Part shown: in pieces, positions 31,201-36,380 of the stretch
How the letters are laid out: every line of letters starts with the position of its first letter
How positions within the stretch are numbered: position 1 is the first letter of the stretch
Origin: Pachyseris speciosa
Taxonomy: Eukaryota; Cnidaria; Anthozoa; Scleractinia; Pachyseridae
NCBI GenBank assembly: GCA_016490735.1
Contig: JAEMWC010000161.1
Span: 654,501 to 718,500, forward strand
Reading direction: 5' to 3'
DNA length: 64,000 nt
Translations under genes and position numbers: made by a program
Notes under the pieces: generated by a model
Seen by the model: the letters and a program-made list of their open reading frames with translations, nothing else
What the model was told of the DNA's origin: nothing
Database searches by the model: none

Positions 31201-32505
31201 AACTAAATACTTTGCAATAAGCTTTTTGTCAGTGTTGTATGTAGCATTTAAATGCACTCCTGTCTGACCCGTCTGACCTTTTACCACCCTGTGCAGTGTC
31301 TCTCACTTAAGGATTAATACAGTGTATGTATGCAGATGTCAAACTTGTCCTTACTATGGAAGATCCAATGGTATGGCAGGAAATGGAGTGAACAATGAGC
31401 CGAGAGATTGTTGAATAAAAAAGTGGCCAACAGGGAGGACCCTATCTAGTGCTACATCTACATCTACATTTTATTAAAGTCTATTAAAGGGAAGGCCCAT
31501 CACCAACAGACTATAACAAAATGAAAGTAATAATAAAATAGATAATAATATTAAAAAGATTTGTCTATGTACAATATTGGTAAAAAGATTAATCATTAAT
31601 TAAAATAAATAAATAAATATAATTTATAAATAAATAATAAATAAATAAAATGTTCCCTTCAAGATTTTTATGTCTAGAAAATGAATTGGTAATGCGTTCC
31701 AGTCTCTAATTGTTTCACGATAAAAGGCATTTTTATATGCCTCTGTTTTGGGTTGAAGTTCAATAAACTTGTCTGGATGATTGTGTCGTAAATTACTTAG
31801 CATCCCCATTGGAAAATGGTGAATCACCTACTGAAATGGGAAGAAGGAATTTGGCCAATCAGAAAGCATGTTAACAATAATTGTTTCATTCATAGAATTA
31901 TTCTGTGAATGAAATCAGTGGAAAGTAAGGAAAATTTAAACGCAGATTTTGTCAAACGAGGCAATGTATAGATTTTTTTAAATATACAAATCAAGGATGA
32001 AGGATTTTGCGTGAAATGTATGAGCTTAATGTTTAAACTGGTGCACTTATGTGGTAAACTGAAATTTAACTTTTGAGTTTATAAGACTTTAGCTTGTAAG
32101 CTGAAATCTGCCATGTTAAACTTTATGATCTCTTGCTGTCTTTCTTCTGCAAGTTAATTACCAAAATATGTAGATGTTAGATGTCGATGACTGAAGCTAG
32201 CGATATAATGTTCATGCAAATGTTTGTTCCAAGTATACCGAAGCAAACCACAAGCTGGATGCAAAATAGATGTCAAACCATAGCACTTACTTCCTTCTTC
32301 TTTTGCCTTCTTCGTTGTCAGAAATCCTCTTTGCTTCTGTGGTTGATTTTGACACCGAACTGCTAACAGGCGAAGATGAACGATCATCGCGGTGTTTACT
32401 ACGCCTAGGTGAGCGAGAACGCGACCGACTTTTTCGCTTTTTTCGCGGAGAACGCGATCTACTTCTACTACGATACCTGCGATCCTCTCTGTCTCTTCTA
32501 GGCAT
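53..32505 (-). CDS. CACTN: Cactin, nuclear spliceosome-associated protein (21 coding exons, 3' end outside window)
   Basis: Cactin is a conserved nuclear protein that works with the spliceosome and was first linked to NF-kB/Rel signalling in flies. Joining the 21 GT-AG exons from 32505 leftward gives one open frame of about 602 residues with matching phases at each junction. In order it has an RS-rich N-terminus (residues 1-72), a charged segment ending in GYTNTDNPFGD (about 73-135), a Glu/Lys/Arg-rich coiled-coil stretch (136-207), the cactin mid domain with KLRSKIRIQDGR, AKPIDLLAQY and GLTIDDLEDLL (208-391), an acidic Ser/Glu-rich linker (392-469), and the start of the C-terminal domain (YLWADKYRPRKPRFFNRVHT, NQTHYDSDNPPPKIVQGYKFN). 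The last exon, about 80 residues in relatives, lies left of base 1. The start is the first ATG of the RS-rich frame. Human cactin is 758 aa; this one should be near 680, mainly because the acidic linker is shorter. Identification is from remembered family motifs and is very secure. Confidence 0.95.
512..1169. mobile_element. TTAA-flanked DNA transposon with GGGGG ends
   Basis: The ends are inverted repeats (GGGGGGACTAACTTAACT at the left, AGTTAAGTTATTCCCCC at the right) directly flanked by TTAA at 508-511 and 1170-1173. There is no transposase, so it is nonautonomous. TTAA targets are known for piggyBac and Kolobok elements; G-rich ends leave the superfamily open. Confidence 0.65.
1181..1236 (+). 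repeat. ATG/GAT trinucleotide microsatellite
   Basis: Runs of GATGATGATG with one interruption (CTGCCAGTGGTGATA) in cactin intron 20, next to the TTAA-flanked element. Confidence 0.9.
1275..1337 (-). CDS. CACTN: cactin exon 20, start of C-terminal domain
   Basis: Twenty-one codons, beginning VYLWADKYRPRKPRFFNRVH, a near-invariant cactin sequence. The donor is GTAAGT. Confidence 0.95.
1465..1530 (-). mobile_element. tRNA-derived SINE (family 1) fragment
   Basis: On the minus strand it begins TGTTAGCTCAGTTAGTAGAGC (box A-like) and continues to a degenerate box B (GGTTCAAAT). It resembles the copies at 12579 and 57008. It cannot be an intact tRNA because no acceptor stem can form. Confidence 0.65.
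1694..2016. mobile_element. Palindromic MITE, GAAGG family, 4-bp ATTT duplication
   Basis: The 57-bp arms start GAAGGCCTCGGAGCATAACC and end in the reverse complement. Flanks are ATTT on both sides. The arms share CCTATGT, AATTTT and TTTTTCGATTTT blocks with the modules at 23793 and 26645, so they are related. Confidence 0.75.
2024..2110 (+). mobile_element. tRNA-derived SINE fragment
   Basis: TAGCTCAGTTGGTAGAGCA is a clear box A, followed by a degenerate box B (GGGTCAAAA). It starts just after the GAAGG MITE. The rest of cactin intron 19 after 2330 shows nothing recognisable. Confidence 0.6.
2130..2325. repeat. Foldback repeat
   Basis: Imperfect inverted arms: GGAAGTTTGGAGAGCAC on the left and GTGCTCTCCAAACTTCC on the right, extended outward with gaps (ATATGAAGC, TGGTTCATGTG). 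Probably a decayed MITE. Confidence 0.6.
2926..3027 (-). CDS. CACTN: cactin exon 19
   Basis: Thirty-four codons including EASKGMGPDEESFNVPVPVT, matching RRAKEGMGQDEAQFSVEMPL. The acceptor TTTGTGAAG follows a T-rich tract and the donor is GTAACT. Confidence 0.91.
3028..4011. other. Cactin intron 18, nothing recognised
   Basis: I see no gene, SINE box or inverted repeat in this intron. The next intron (4057-4627) holds only an A-rich AAAC run near 4545-4590. Confidence 0.5.
4012..4056 (-). CDS. CACTN: cactin exon 18 (45 nt)
   Basis: Fifteen codons, QILRQEVLSGGTADV, with acceptor TTCACAG and donor GTAAGT. It corresponds to the SRQQLQVTGDAS region of relatives. Confidence 0.84.
4628..4666 (-). 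CDS. CACTN: cactin micro-exon 17 (39 nt)
   Basis: Thirteen codons, GMIVDPTEDLEQL, flanked by CATAG and GTGAGT. It aligns with the ..EPDEDLQRL.. segment of vertebrate cactin. Confidence 0.86.
5039..5103 (-). CDS. CACTN: cactin exon 16
   Basis: Encodes GYASYDAGNYSPRLLKFNDV, matching the DDYDAGRYSPRLL motif that follows the acidic linker in relatives. The acceptor is TTTCTAG and the donor is GTACAC. Confidence 0.91.
5193..5399. mobile_element. Palindromic MITE, ACTAACGG ends
   Basis: Arms ACTAACGGCTGTTCACTCGAG and its reverse complement with one mismatch (CTCGAGTGAGCAGCCGTTAGT) enclose about 160 bp. It lies in cactin intron 15. A short TA microsatellite follows at 5600-5621. Confidence 0.7.
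5737..5971 (-). CDS. CACTN: cactin exon 15, acidic linker
   Basis: Seventy-eight codons, very rich in Glu, Ser and Asp (for example DSESESEPED), low in hydrophobics and probably disordered. Vertebrate cactins carry a longer acidic or repetitive linker in the same place. It ends EQDLTEE plus one base at donor GTTAAA. Confidence 0.88.
6004..6289. mobile_element. Palindromic MITE, TAGAGCGC ends
   Basis: The 25-bp arms begin TAGAGCGCTTTTCAATTGAG and end in the exact reverse complement. If the ends are taken as AGAGCGC, a 3-bp AAT duplication flanks it. The interior is rich in CAAT/GATTGG motifs. Confidence 0.75.
6639..6960. mobile_element. hAT-like MITE, CAGGGTTCG ends
   Basis: Ends are CAGGGTTCGTAC and GCATGCGAACCCTG. 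The flanks tataaaat and taaaatta are a possible imperfect target duplication. The interior holds repeated CAAGGACTTT motifs. The CAGGG termini are typical of hAT elements. Confidence 0.6.
7007..8021. mobile_element. piggyBac-like nonautonomous element, copy 1
   Basis: A 1015-bp element with CCCATTGGCGCCC and GGGTGCCAATGGG ends, flanked by TTAA at 7003-7006 and 8022-8025. This matches the piggyBac pattern (CCC...GGG, TTAA target). It carries no intact transposase. Three more copies lie in this window. Confidence 0.8.
8076..8327 (+). other. Short ORF of unknown origin, acidic in a second frame
   Basis: An 83-codon frame (MIFFCAYFVRKQQRPTTKF...) sits just right of the piggyBac-like element. In the next frame the end reads DASTDSDEDIDELM then stop, as if a coding fragment had shifted frame. 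I recognise no family; it is probably transposon debris. Confidence 0.25.
8581..8690 (-). CDS. CACTN: cactin exon 14
   Basis: Encodes GYWETLLHQLKVFMARARLR and a following basic helix, matching GYWESLLQQLRAHMARARLR of relatives. The donor is GTGAGA and the phase is 0. Confidence 0.94.
9129..11160. mobile_element. piggyBac-like element, copy 2 (outer, interrupted)
   Basis: The outer copy begins CCCATTGACTACCGC at 9129 and ends GTGCCAATGGG at 11160, with TTAA at 9125-9128 and 11161-11164. Removing the inner insertion with one TTAA leaves 1014 bp, the same length as the other copies. Confidence 0.85.
10018..11031. mobile_element. piggyBac-like element, copy 3, inserted inside copy 2
   Basis: A complete 1014-bp copy inserted at an internal TTAA of copy 2. 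The TTAA is duplicated at 10014-10017 and 11032-11035. After it, copy 2 resumes with AGGGCATTCCATTTCGTGC. The two copies are nearly identical, so the insertion is comparatively young. Confidence 0.88.
11200..11496 (+). other. 98-codon ORF, no recognised family
   Basis: Open frame starting MAESVLGFEIEVYMGNL in cactin intron 13. No domain, signal or neighbour supports a gene. It may be chance or remnant coding sequence. Confidence 0.2.
11495..11932. mobile_element. GAAGGGTG-type MITE, 4-bp AAAT duplication
   Basis: Left end GAGGGGTGTTCTGCAAAA and right end GCGGAACACCCTTC, flanked by AAAT at 11491-11494 and 11933-11936. An internal palindrome uses CTCACTCTGCTTTGGCAT. A second copy is at 22246. 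Confidence 0.78.
11960..12103 (-). CDS. CACTN: cactin exon 13
   Basis: Forty-eight codons including DLMDRRESINSSVNQDI and AKTYSQLVAMQKQINQKI, the second half of the mid domain. The acceptor is GATTGCAG and the donor is GTAAGT. Confidence 0.94.
12446..12509 (-). CDS. CACTN: cactin exon 12
   Basis: Encodes DITTVCRDELQKLKK and onward to a phase-1 donor GTAAGC. It aligns with the DMTTITEDEISKLRK segment of relatives. Confidence 0.9.
12579..12720 (+). mobile_element. tRNA-derived SINE, family 1
   Basis: GGCTTGTTAGCTCAGCTGG contains box A and GGGCTCGACTCC at 12629-12640 contains box B. A TTTTTTCAGG linker and an AATAAGTACTG-type tail follow. It has no tRNA acceptor-stem pairing. The same family is on the minus strand near 57008. 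Confidence 0.75.
12780..14296 (+). mobile_element. Degenerate LINE (reverse transcriptase end and 3' tail)
   Basis: Frame-broken reverse transcriptase motifs appear in order: LLILLDLSAAFDTADHQILL, CGVPQGSCLGPLLFI, the catalytic FADDMQLYL, KTEFLLVG, HAFITSRLDYCNGLLFGLP and LWNGLPVELRQATSLDSFKS. It ends TGCGCTATATAAATTTTATT with ATT repeats. The FADD box and PQGS loop mark a CR1/L2-type non-LTR element. It is 5' truncated, frameshifted and interrupted by a small palindromic element at about 13828-13969. It lies antisense in cactin intron 11. Confidence 0.88.
14517..14606 (-). CDS. CACTN: cactin exon 11
   Basis: Thirty codons starting GLTIDDLEDLLVDIKVYMEL and ending GKNAEFWK, nearly identical in pattern to vertebrate cactin. 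The donor is GTATTA and the phase is 0. Confidence 0.95.
14637..14830 (+). repeat. TCAA / GTCA low-complexity tract
   Basis: Imperfect tetranucleotide runs, first CAATCAATCAATCAACC then GTCAGTCAGTCAG and variants, in cactin intron 10. Confidence 0.85.
15083..15171 (-). CDS. CACTN: cactin exon 10
   Basis: Encodes AKPIDLLAQYVGADDDDLEI and the following EPYTILV, a hallmark of the cactin mid domain. The donor is GTAAGT. Confidence 0.94.
15302..15356 (-). CDS. CACTN: cactin exon 9
   Basis: Encodes FHLEQAKLRSKIRIQDGR plus one base, the start of the mid domain. The donor is GTTTGT and the phase is 1. Confidence 0.93.
15485..15866. mobile_element. TTAA-flanked MITE, AGGGGTACTGTCA family
   Basis: Left end ATGGGTACTGTCATGGC and right end GTGACAGTACCCCT, flanked by TTAA at 15481-15484 and 15867-15870. 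A diverged second copy is at 51146-51774. Confidence 0.72.
16027..16227 (+). pseudogene. SAP-domain protein fragment
   Basis: The frame contains EEYTVDQLKRCFKYRGLKLS then GKCNELVEHVSNCI, which fits the SAP helix-turn-helix DNA-binding motif (hxxLKxxhxxxGLxxxGxKxxLhxxh). It is short, has no visible partner exons and lies in a cactin intron, so it is probably a piece of a transposon-encoded protein. SAP domains of this style occur in cnidarian mobile elements. Confidence 0.55.
16230..17230. other. Cactin intron 8, middle part, nothing recognised
   Basis: Several short open frames exist on both strands, but none shows a domain or splice context. Confidence 0.4.
17234..17382. mobile_element. Palindromic MITE, AGCCTGCATACAGG ends
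   Basis: Arms AGCCTGCATACAGGCTCTTC and GAAGAGCCTGTATGCAGGCT enclose about 110 bp. The first bases resemble the Mutator-like element at 46567, but no long target duplication is visible. Confidence 0.65.
17843..17905 (-). CDS. CACTN: cactin exon 8
   Basis: Twenty-one codons including LQREKEANSFKEWADQED, matching LQREKEAEHFKTWEEQED of vertebrate cactin. The donor is GTACTA. Confidence 0.93.
18828..18866 (-). CDS. CACTN: cactin micro-exon 7 (39 nt)
   Basis: Thirteen codons, EREHEKQMREEER, with acceptor CTACAG and donor GTGTGT. It is phase 0 and continues the charged helix. Confidence 0.85.
19030..19745 (+). repeat. Long homopurine (A/G) tract
   Basis: For roughly 700 bases the plus strand is overwhelmingly A and G (for example GAGAGGGAGAGAGAGGGAGTG, GGGGGGAGGGGGAGGGG near 19715-19733), with only scattered pyrimidines. 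The minus strand therefore gives a low-complexity Ser/Pro/Leu/Phe reading frame that is not a gene. It lies in cactin intron 6. Confidence 0.9.
19895..19927 (-). CDS. CACTN: cactin micro-exon 6 (33 nt)
   Basis: Eleven codons, RELEKVKRRRV, with acceptor TTTGCACAG and donor GTAAGT. It fits in frame between the charged exons on either side and corresponds to the ...LEREREKAM... helix of cactins. Confidence 0.85.
20080..20215 (+). repeat. TCGAG-rich short tandem repeat
   Basis: Dense TCGAG, TCGATCC and TCGAGTT units, e.g. GAGTTTCGAGTTTCGAG. Many units are near palindromes, so both strands look alike. Confidence 0.85.
20437..21150 (+). repeat. Imperfect tandem duplication, about 0.4 kb unit
   Basis: The block at 20437-20810 recurs at 20855-21150. 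Both have CTACAAGRTTGCGGCT, GCTGTTTCA...CACAAGC, a GAATGTAA.ACGATCGCT block and a TTGACAGCCGCCG-type block, with many substitutions. The duplicated sequence is not identified. From 21150 to the next exon nothing else is recognised. Confidence 0.65.
21898..21978 (-). CDS. CACTN: cactin exon 5
   Basis: Twenty-seven codons of charged helix (KTEKDGEQHLKEDEMRRRQK...). It lies where cactins have their Glu/Lys/Arg-rich coiled-coil region. Phase 0 at both ends; the donor is GTGAGT. Confidence 0.88.
22246..22615. mobile_element. GAAGGGTG-type MITE, copy 2, AATT duplication
   Basis: Left end GGAGGGTGTTC and right end AAAACACCCTTC, flanked by AATT at 22242-22245 and 22616-22619. Internally it matches the copy at 11495 (CTCACTCTGCTTTGGCAT, AGAAATGGTGTC). 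Confidence 0.75.
22652..23665. mobile_element. piggyBac-like element, copy 4 (reverse orientation)
   Basis: 1014 bp, the reverse complement of copies 1-3, flanked by TTAA at 22648-22651 and 23666-23669. Confidence 0.85.
24210..24388. mobile_element. TA-flanked palindromic MITE (CACCTTATTCC)
   Basis: Arms of about 48 bp begin CACCTTATTCCAAAATGGCG and are almost perfect inverted repeats, flanked by TA at 24208-24209 and 24389-24390. The TA target suggests Tc1/mariner-type mobilisation. It lies in the cargo of the composite element. Confidence 0.78.
24480..24600 (+). repeat. Degenerate telomere-like TTAGGG repeats
   Basis: Variants of TTAGGG (GGTTAG, GGGCTAGGGTTAGC, GAGTTAGGGTTAGGGTTAGA) spread over about 120 bp inside the composite element. 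Only a few units are perfect, so this is an old interstitial array and not a chromosome end. Confidence 0.82.
25345..25716 (-). CDS. 123-codon ORF of unknown function inside the composite element
   Basis: The frame begins MFSEFRAKNSLMFAECVSLA and stays open for 123 codons; a second frame (25257-25502) overlaps its end. The first 75 residues look protein-like, with an amphipathic Ala/Val/Glu helix and an ISMTRSPSIFDGYL segment. I do not recognise a domain and saw no clear exon partners. It could be a captured exon, a remnant of the element's own gene, or chance. Confidence 0.3.
   Translation of the reverse strand: MFSEFRAKNSLMFAECVSLAEGITFPQFIAAEVGAVSRAIEAVKQFVKIQKHYGEFIREREISMTRSPSIFDGYLENNPGKSCMGAHGKYYSWSVVKLLCKHRETCCRISTYKSVLPRSTRLL
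25992..26394. mobile_element. TA-flanked MITE, CAGTAAAAACCC ends (mariner-like)
   Basis: Left end CAGTAAAAACCCACAACTAA and right end TTAGTTGCGGGTTTTTACTG, flanked by TA at 25990-25991 and 26395-26396. CAGT termini and TA targets are typical of Tc1/mariner elements. The interior has repeated AAGAACCT motifs. Confidence 0.78.
27350..27415 (-). CDS. CACTN: cactin exon 4
   Basis: Twenty-two codons beginning GYTNTDNPFGDAHLLENFVW, the most diagnostic cactin motif in the window. The acceptor is TTCTCAG and the donor is GTAAGA. Confidence 0.95.
27679..27732 (-). CDS. CACTN: cactin exon 3
   Basis: Eighteen codons reading EAKERKKRKEMGWDDEYL, which matches the conserved EAKERKKREKMGW.EEYM stretch of cactins. 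It is phase 0 at both ends. Confidence 0.93.
27829..27964. mobile_element. Short palindromic MITE, TAGACCCCTTTC ends
   Basis: Arms TAGACCCCTTTCAGT and ACTGAAAGGGGTCTA enclose about 105 bp in cactin intron 2, with TA at each tip. No gene is seen in the rest of this intron (27965-28628). Confidence 0.75.
28629..28698 (-). CDS. CACTN: cactin exon 2
   Basis: Completes the split Lys codon and encodes KEKELLKALETPEEKRARR and following residues, a near-invariant cactin segment. The acceptor is TTTTTGTAG and the donor is GTGATC, a weak but frame-consistent site. It ends in phase 0. Confidence 0.92.
29284..29560 (+). mobile_element. RTE-type LINE fragment (C-terminal region)
   Basis: IKKHRIRWLSHILRM, then ALRLMPANKRKPQGSKPTSH and, after a frameshift, a TGLIWGKAGKM-like part. 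This is the pattern that follows the reverse transcriptase in RTE/BovB-type LINEs. Broken and truncated. Confidence 0.65.
29575..31160 (+). mobile_element. LINE fragment interrupted by a TTAA element
   Basis: Before the interruption it reads EYASPCWSPFEKQHI and MMYKVVENL; after it, FPRVIPLWSSLPSDAVHAEP and VRTFQAKL, the usual C-terminus of an L2/CR1-type reverse transcriptase. It ends in AAATAAATT repeats. The element at 29836-30907 splits it at a TTAA. Confidence 0.72.
29836..30907. mobile_element. 1.07-kb TTAA-flanked DNA transposon, GGTATCTGCCC ends
   Basis: Left end GGTATCTGCCCTGCTTAAAT; the right end is the reverse complement of GGTATTTGCCCCGGCAAAAT. TTAA lies at 29832-29835 and 30908-30911. 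A smaller palindrome with GTTTCGGGCCC arms is inside (about 30113-30238). No transposase is seen. Confidence 0.7.
31453..31830 (-). mobile_element. LINE 3' fragment on the minus strand
   Basis: Reads HHFPMGMLSNLRHNHPDKFI and FYRETIRDWNALPIHFLD, the C-terminal RTIRDWN.LP motif of L2/CR1-type reverse transcriptases. An AATAAATA-rich part follows, with ATGTAGATGTAGATGTAG repeats at the 3' end. Confidence 0.75.
31840..32286. other. Cactin intron 1, promoter-proximal part, nothing recognised
   Basis: AT-rich sequence without recognised repeats or genes. Confidence 0.4.
32291..32505 (-). CDS. CACTN: cactin exon 1 (start codon, RS-rich)
   Basis: Encodes residues 1-71 and two bases of codon 72. It contains RS dipeptide runs such as RSRSRSRSPRKK and RSRSRSRSPRR, followed by a Ser-rich part, as expected for a splicing-associated protein. 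The donor is GTAAGT and the phase is 2. Confidence 0.93.
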
Positions 32506-32655
32506 TCTCGATTACTCTCAAAATACATAAAACTCAGCTTCCTTTTACATCGTTCTTTCGTTCTTTCAATCTTTGCGCGCTCCAACGTAGTTTGAGGGTC
32601 TGAAATATCTAGGACAGCGGTTGGCCAATCATTGCATGCGTGGTTTCTTTTCAAG
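32506..32655. promoter_or_regulatory. Bidirectional promoter between cactin and DAP3
   Basis: Only 150 bp lie between the two divergent start codons, so both 5' UTRs and the shared promoter must fit here. No TATA box is obvious. A TTGGCCAAT motif (CCAAT box) is at 32621-32629, and a TGCATGCG motif follows it. The segment is unique sequence, free of the MITEs that fill the surrounding introns. Transcription start sites cannot be placed by eye. Confidence 0.75.
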
Positions 32656-32663
32656 ATGGCGGC
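32651..32663 (+). promoter_or_regulatory. YY1-like motif over the DAP3 start codon
   Basis: The bases TCAAGATGGCGGC match the extended YY1 consensus AANATGGCGGC, and the ATG inside the motif is the DAP3 start codon. In animals, YY1 sites placed this way are typical of housekeeping and nuclear-encoded mitochondrial genes. Binding itself is inferred. Confidence 0.6.
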
Positions 32664-32704
32664 TGCCGCGAAACTTTTGTGGCCGAGAAATATCGTCTTT
32701 TCAG
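32656..32704 (+). CDS. DAP3: DAP3 exon 1, targeting sequence
   Basis: Encodes MAAAAKLLWPRNIVFS plus one base, with donor GTATTT. The lack of acidic residues and the Lys and Arg fit a mitochondrial presequence. Confidence 0.85.
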
Positions 32705-35322
32705 GTATTTATTTATCTTGCTTTTGTAGCTCGTTTAATCGCACTAGCTTTGTGACAACGTACTGATAATTAATGCTTACTTCCCCGGTAAAATCCCAAG
32801 AGGGAGGGCTTAGGTTACTGCGTTTAAGGAGGTTGCGTTTATTGGAGGTCAGTAGCCTGAGCTTGCTCGCAGACTAGAAGTGGCTGTCACATCATAAACG
32901 TTTACGTCTTACATTCACAGCACCAGAGTATACATTTCACATTATGCAAACCTAATCTCAGAAGACTGAAAATCCAGATGAAGGAAAAATAAAGAGACGC
33001 CCCCCCCTCCCCCCCCCTCCCCCCCCCTCCCCCCCTTACCCATATGCTCCTACTTATCTTAGGAGCTCGTATTCTTTGTGATCTGTTAGTACTGGTGACC
33101 TTGTAGAGCCATCTTCAAAAATACGAACTTATGGAGATCGATCGTTTGCAGTATGTGCCCCTAGATTGTGGAACTCTTTGCCTCTTTCAATACATAGGAG
33201 TTCTTCTGTTGACATTTTTAAATACATTTTGAAAACTTATCTTTTTAAAATGTGACCCTCCACGGGAAAACGTACACTAACGATCATCCGTTAAACATTA
33301 GAAAACTAACGGATAGTTAACGAATTGCTAACGGCTTTGAATTCCTTCTAACGCTTAGAACTAACGTTCTAATGCTCGGCCCTGACCATCTAACAATTTG
33401 TCCTAACGCTCTAAAGGTTAGTTCTAACGCTCTAACGATTTGTTCCAACACTCTATTACGCTTTGTGCTAACGCTCCAACGATTTGTGTTAACGTTCTGA
33501 CGGTTTGTCCTAAAGTTTTAGTGGCTGATCATGATCTCCAGTTCTAAAGGATCATAAGTTGTGAACAATGTAAGTTTATATAAGAATTGCGGATGAAATG
33601 AATCGAATGATCATTGCAGTTGCTATTAAACAGTTTGTTTTTAGACGCTTGTGCGGTCACGTACTACTTATCTCTTTCCTTTTAACGAAGTCTGTAGTTA
33701 AGCGGTCAATCTAATGAAGGAAGCGTGGTGCTGCCAAATTCTTTTCGCAGCGGCTAAAACTGAGAGCATTCAATGAGGCCTTCCCAGGAGTAGAAGCGAC
33801 TGCGAAAACATTTGTGAATCTTCTCCCAAAACACCGACAACCGACAGAAATTTTCCCAAAAAGCATAATAGTTTGTGACAGTTACAATTCTCTAGCTTTC
33901 AAGGGAGAAATGGAGTCGTAAACGTGCAACAAAGCGACACCAGACCGCTGCATTGTCTTCAATTCACTGTGCAGCCGACAGCGTCTTTTGTTGATGTTTG
34001 GCAGTTGTCTCAATCCCATACTCTGCTAGTTTCAAAAATCACATAAGTGGATCCTTTCAGTTTGGTGGAAAATAAAAAATTAGTCTCTCGCTCACTGACA
34101 TTTTTCAGACTTCTGATAAACAACCTTATGCAAATTTTTGTTGAAATTTGATCCACTGGGAATGAAGAGCATACATGAGAAGCGTTGCGTGATGACCCAA
34201 AAAAGGCAAATGTTCAAATGTGTTGAATACCTGATACCTGTGGTATCCCACACTATTGCTATCGACTCTCTAAAAAAAGCTAGCTAACATAATACCTGAA
34301 GCTGTTCGACTGAGAACGACGAAATTTGACTGGAAACTCCGCTACTGACCATTTAAAAGTGGTCAGACAATTGGCGATGCTTGACTGATCACAGGCGATA
34401 AACGCGAGATCTAGAGAGAGATAAACTACACGTTCTTCCAATACTTTTCACTCCATCTGATGGAAGGATTTTACAAAATATAAACTTAGTTATTTCATTG
34501 AAAGTCAAAATACAAATACAATTCTTGTTGAGTTCTTCAACAGACGCCTTGATTTTTGGAACGGAAGGCTCACAGAAAGCGATGGAAAATATTATTTTAT
34601 CGGAAGCTTACGTCATGTGCTAGGCAACGAGAGCGATCATTTTTCATATGGCAGATGTGATGATTCGGCGGATATTTCAGAGCCAAGTTACGAGATTTCT
34701 TTGCCAGTTTGGGAGAAAACTTTGTTTTACCTTTTTGCTATAATGTTAACATTAAATTAACTAACAGCACTTACTCCTGAGGCAAACAGAGAGCACAAAA
34801 ACAAAACATCGAGCTATCTTTAGCATCTTTCGAGTTTCGTTAATCAGAAATGTGAAGCGTTGGAAATAAAAGGTTTGGACTTTCTGATTTGTGTAAGTTT
34901 ATGTCAGGCCACGTGTTTGTAAAGATTACATCAATCAGCGGTTCGAAATGTGATCCACATCTTTTCGCAAATATCGTTTTTATTTAGCTGGCGTGTGTTC
35001 TTCAGATACGGCTACGCTCTAACGGGAAAGGATGAGACGCTAACACCGTTGACTAACGCTCTAACGGGCAAGGATCATGAGCTAATGGATTGACCAACGC
35101 TACTAACGGTTTTCATCAATGTTTCTAATGAATGACTAATGGTTAGCTAACATTTTAGATTGTTTAACGGAAGGTCGTTACTGTACGTTTTCCCGTGGAG
35201 GGTCACAAATGTTTGTTAGTGAATGTCAGTAAATGTAGTTTGTTTATAATTCATTTTTATTTGTTGTGAAGCGCCACAGACAATTTATTGGAGTTGTGCG
35301 CTATAGAAATACGATTTATTAC

Positions 35323-35362
<40 letters not shown>

Positions 35363-36331
35363 CCCCCCCCAAAAAAAAAAAATGATTCATTCAAACCCCC
35401 TCCTCCCCATTCCAATCAGCTGGGGGGTAATACAGTTTTTGTAGCATCAGGCAATTAGAGTATTACTATGATCCCCCTGCATGGGATACAAGTCTATGTC
35501 AGGGTTACCCCAGCAGTATGTTTTGCTTGTACCCAGTACCCATTTTATACACCTTGGTGAAGAGGTAGTGTAGAGGAAAGTTACTTGTCTAAATTAAGAA
35601 AACAACACAGCAAAGCAGCACAAATCCTTAGCCACTTTCCTGTTCATTTTCTGATCAAAAGTCCAACTGACAGCCCACCAGGCTAACCAACACTCTTACA
35701 CACCTCCACATGCTTAAAGTGCACCTAACACCAAATATGTTTTTTGCTAAAATACATCTTTACACCTGTCACAATAACATTTCGCCTTTATTTCCAGTTT
35801 TGGGCATTTTTATGGCTACAAAAAATAAAAATAAAAACAAAGCATCATGTGGTACATGACCAAGTCAGAACGGCTTGGGCCTATTCTCGATTTGACATCA
35901 CAAACTACTTTGCATGCATGTTTACAAAGACTTAATGCGGTGTAAATCAGTTTGTGACATCAAATCAAGAATAGACCCAACCCCCTCACAAGCGCATTCG
36001 TGGGACAGATGATGGCCAGATTTTGCAACTTTTACAGCCTGTGAAAAGTTTTCTAATACACTAACTGACACTTGGTTAGCAACTACATCCCTGTTGAGGA
36101 GGTAATGAATACGTGCCCAGTGGCTCCCAGTGGAGTTTAGATCCCCAGGACACAAGTGTGCTTGACTGACAATCTGATGACACAGTCATTTGTTCTTATA
36201 TTAGGCTATATATATTCTTATATTGACTAATAATTATTGTTGGGGAGCAGAGATGGCGCAGTGGTGAGAGCACTCGCCTTCCACCAATGTGGCCCGGGTT
36301 CGATTCCCGGACTCGACGTCATATGTGGGTT

Positions 36332-36380
<49 letters not shown>

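Noticed and set aside
32154..32654. 166-codon open frame on the minus strand across the cactin start and promoter
   Set aside because: It overlaps cactin exon 1 in another frame and runs through the promoter and intron 1. The RS-rich frame is the conserved one.
36240..36320. Possible tRNA gene (perfect box B)
   Set aside because: No acceptor stem can pair, and the sequence continues into a SINE body with an ATT tail and target-site duplication.
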